From positions 124,001 through 188,000 of the forward strand of contig NZ_JALKBA010000006.1 in NCBI RefSeq assembly GCF_023015805.1: 64,000 nt of DNA, read 5' to 3'. The notes beneath the pieces were generated by a model, which had not been told where the DNA came from, did not search any database, and saw only the letters and a program-made list of their open reading frames with translations. Made by a program: the position numbers and the translations under genes. Below, piece after piece: positions 63,311 to 64,000 of the stretch (position 1 is the first letter of the stretch; every line of letters begins with the position of its first letter). This DNA comes from Cellulophaga sp. F20128 (GTDB lineage Bacteria; Bacteroidota; Bacteroidia; Flavobacteriales; Flavobacteriaceae).

Positions 63311-63911
63311 AAACATTATTTTTGATTTTGGTGATATCTTTATTGACCTGGACAAATCTGCAACTGCAACAGCCTTAAAGAATTATGGCTTTACAGGACT
63401 AAGTAACGATTTAGAAAAACTGATGCACGCTTATGAAAAAGGACTGTTACACACTGATGATTTTGTAAAAAAAACGAATGTAATAGTACCCAAAGCGACA
63501 GAAAGTCAATTAATAGCCGCTTGGAATAAAATCATTTTAGACGTTCCTGAGGAGCGCCTATTGTTTCTAGAAGCACTTGCCAAAGAAAAAAAATACCGCT
63601 TGTTTTTATTAAGCAACACCAATGCTTTGCACATTGAAAAAGCGATCCAAAATATGGGTACTTCTCGGTACGAACGGTTTAAAAATTGTTTTGAAAAATT
63701 CTATTTATCCCATGAAATTCATTTTAGAAAACCCAATGTGGATATTTATGAATTTGTCCTTGACACAAACAATTTAACAGCAACCGAAAGCTTATTTATT
63801 GATGACACCAAAGAAAATACTGAGGCAGCTAAAACATTGGGAATACACACTTGGAACCTCAGGGTTGGTATAGAGGATATTATGGACCTAAACTCTAAAA
63901 TACCGGTATGA
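63303..63911 (+). CDS. HAD family hydrolase (phosphatase)
   Basis: The 202-residue protein begins MIKNIIFDFGDIFIDLDKSA, with a HAD motif I in which the first Asp is present (FDFGD). Motif II is LFLLSNTNALH, and motif IV LFIDDTKENTEAAK carries the acidic pair. It has a small helical cap, so it is like the YihX/HAD-IA phosphatases. A riboflavin-pathway phosphatase function (removing the phosphate from the ribityl intermediate) is tempting because of the overlap with ribD, but is inference. Confidence 0.9.
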   Translation: MIKNIIFDFGDIFIDLDKSATATALKNYGFTGLSNDLEKLMHAYEKGLLHTDDFVKKTNVIVPKATESQLIAAWNKIILDVPEERLLFLEALAKEKKYRLFLLSNTNALHIEKAIQNMGTSRYERFKNCFEKFYLSHEIHFRKPNVDIYEFVLDTNNLTATESLFIDDTKENTEAAKTLGIHTWNLRVGIEDIMDLNSKIPV

Positions 63912-64000
63912 TTTCCTTAGCGCTAAGTGTCCTTTTTTCAAGTTTAATTTTTATAATTTTTAAGTTGTTTGACACTTATAAAGTGCAGACGTTATACGCT
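63908..64000 (+). CDS. Probable EamA/DMT-family membrane transporter, N-terminal start (cut by window edge)
   Basis: An ATG at 63908 overlaps the stop of the HAD gene by four bases. The 31 visible residues, MISLALSVLFSSLIFIIFKL followed by FDTYKVQTLYA, form one membrane helix with a basic end, matching the first helix of the 10-helix EamA/DMT-type transporters known in the Bacteroidota. The rest is outside the window, so this is a provisional family call. Confidence 0.55.
   Translation, partial: MISLALSVLFSSLIFIIFKLFDTYKVQTLYA

Overview
The window looks like chromosome from a marine-type member of the Bacteroidota, family Flavobacteriaceae. The support is low G+C, a type IX secretion/gliding-type adhesin with a type B C-terminal sorting domain next to PorP/SprF and OmpA partners, Bacteroidota-style promoter boxes (TAnnTTTG) instead of E. 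coli-type promoters, few Shine-Dalgarno sequences, a propeller-type sensor of the hybrid two-component kind, and a sulfatase plus fucosidase locus typical of algal-polysaccharide degraders. The species cannot be named from the sequence. I saw no rRNA, tRNA, CRISPR array, phage or insertion sequence.

Layout. 1-2885: the N-terminal part of a two-component-regulator propeller sensor (cut by the window edge) and a DUF1080 lipoprotein. 3007-9912: a small exported protein, then an operon of giant secreted adhesin, PorP/SprF and OmpA/PD40 protein. 10282-15796: accessory singletons (CAP-domain lipoprotein, Tat-exported Gfo/Idh/MocA oxidoreductase, small proteins, DUF457 membrane hydrolase, two-part YeeE/YedE sulfur transporter). 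16001-30123: a polysaccharide module. A PhoD-like phosphatase is divergent from a run of GH95 fucosidase, sodium:solute symporter, sulfatase, Gfo/Idh oxidoreductase, GH29 fucosidase, GH43-like propeller enzyme, L-fuconate dehydratase and TetR regulator. Together these suggest desulfation and release of L-fucose, uptake by the symporter, and oxidative (non-phosphorylated) breakdown through L-fuconate. No SusC/SusD pair is present.

30173-39378: a DPP4-type peptidase, then a co-directional run (Gfo/Idh, 3-hydroxyacyl-CoA dehydrogenase, DUF1015, YggS, exonuclease/GIY-YIG fusion, potassium channel, miaA). 39429-51886, mostly on the minus strand: housekeeping genes including a two-component pair, coaE, a YbbR protein, a GT2, fabI, recN, DUF4835, coaBC, rpoZ, bamD and dapA. 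52008-55550: a molybdoenzyme module (fdhD, a small DUF7009-like protein, FdhF/YdeP oxidoreductase) behind a perfect palindrome. 55588-64000: a divergent OmpA-fold protein, an antiporter, ligA, prmC, a GNAT protein, ribD, a HAD phosphatase and the start of an EamA-type transporter.

The most interesting items are regulatory DNA (a spaced inverted repeat between the phosphatase and the GH95 gene; palindromes before fdhD and before the 51886 gene), a SusCD-less fucose locus with an oxidative fuconate route, the adhesin's four tandem repeats, an unlisted 34-residue membrane protein, and promoter boxes placed so close to two start codons that leaderless messages are likely. I did not find a clearly new defence or mobile system; the best candidates for new biology are the fucose locus with its regulation and the fdhD-DUF7009-YdeP module.
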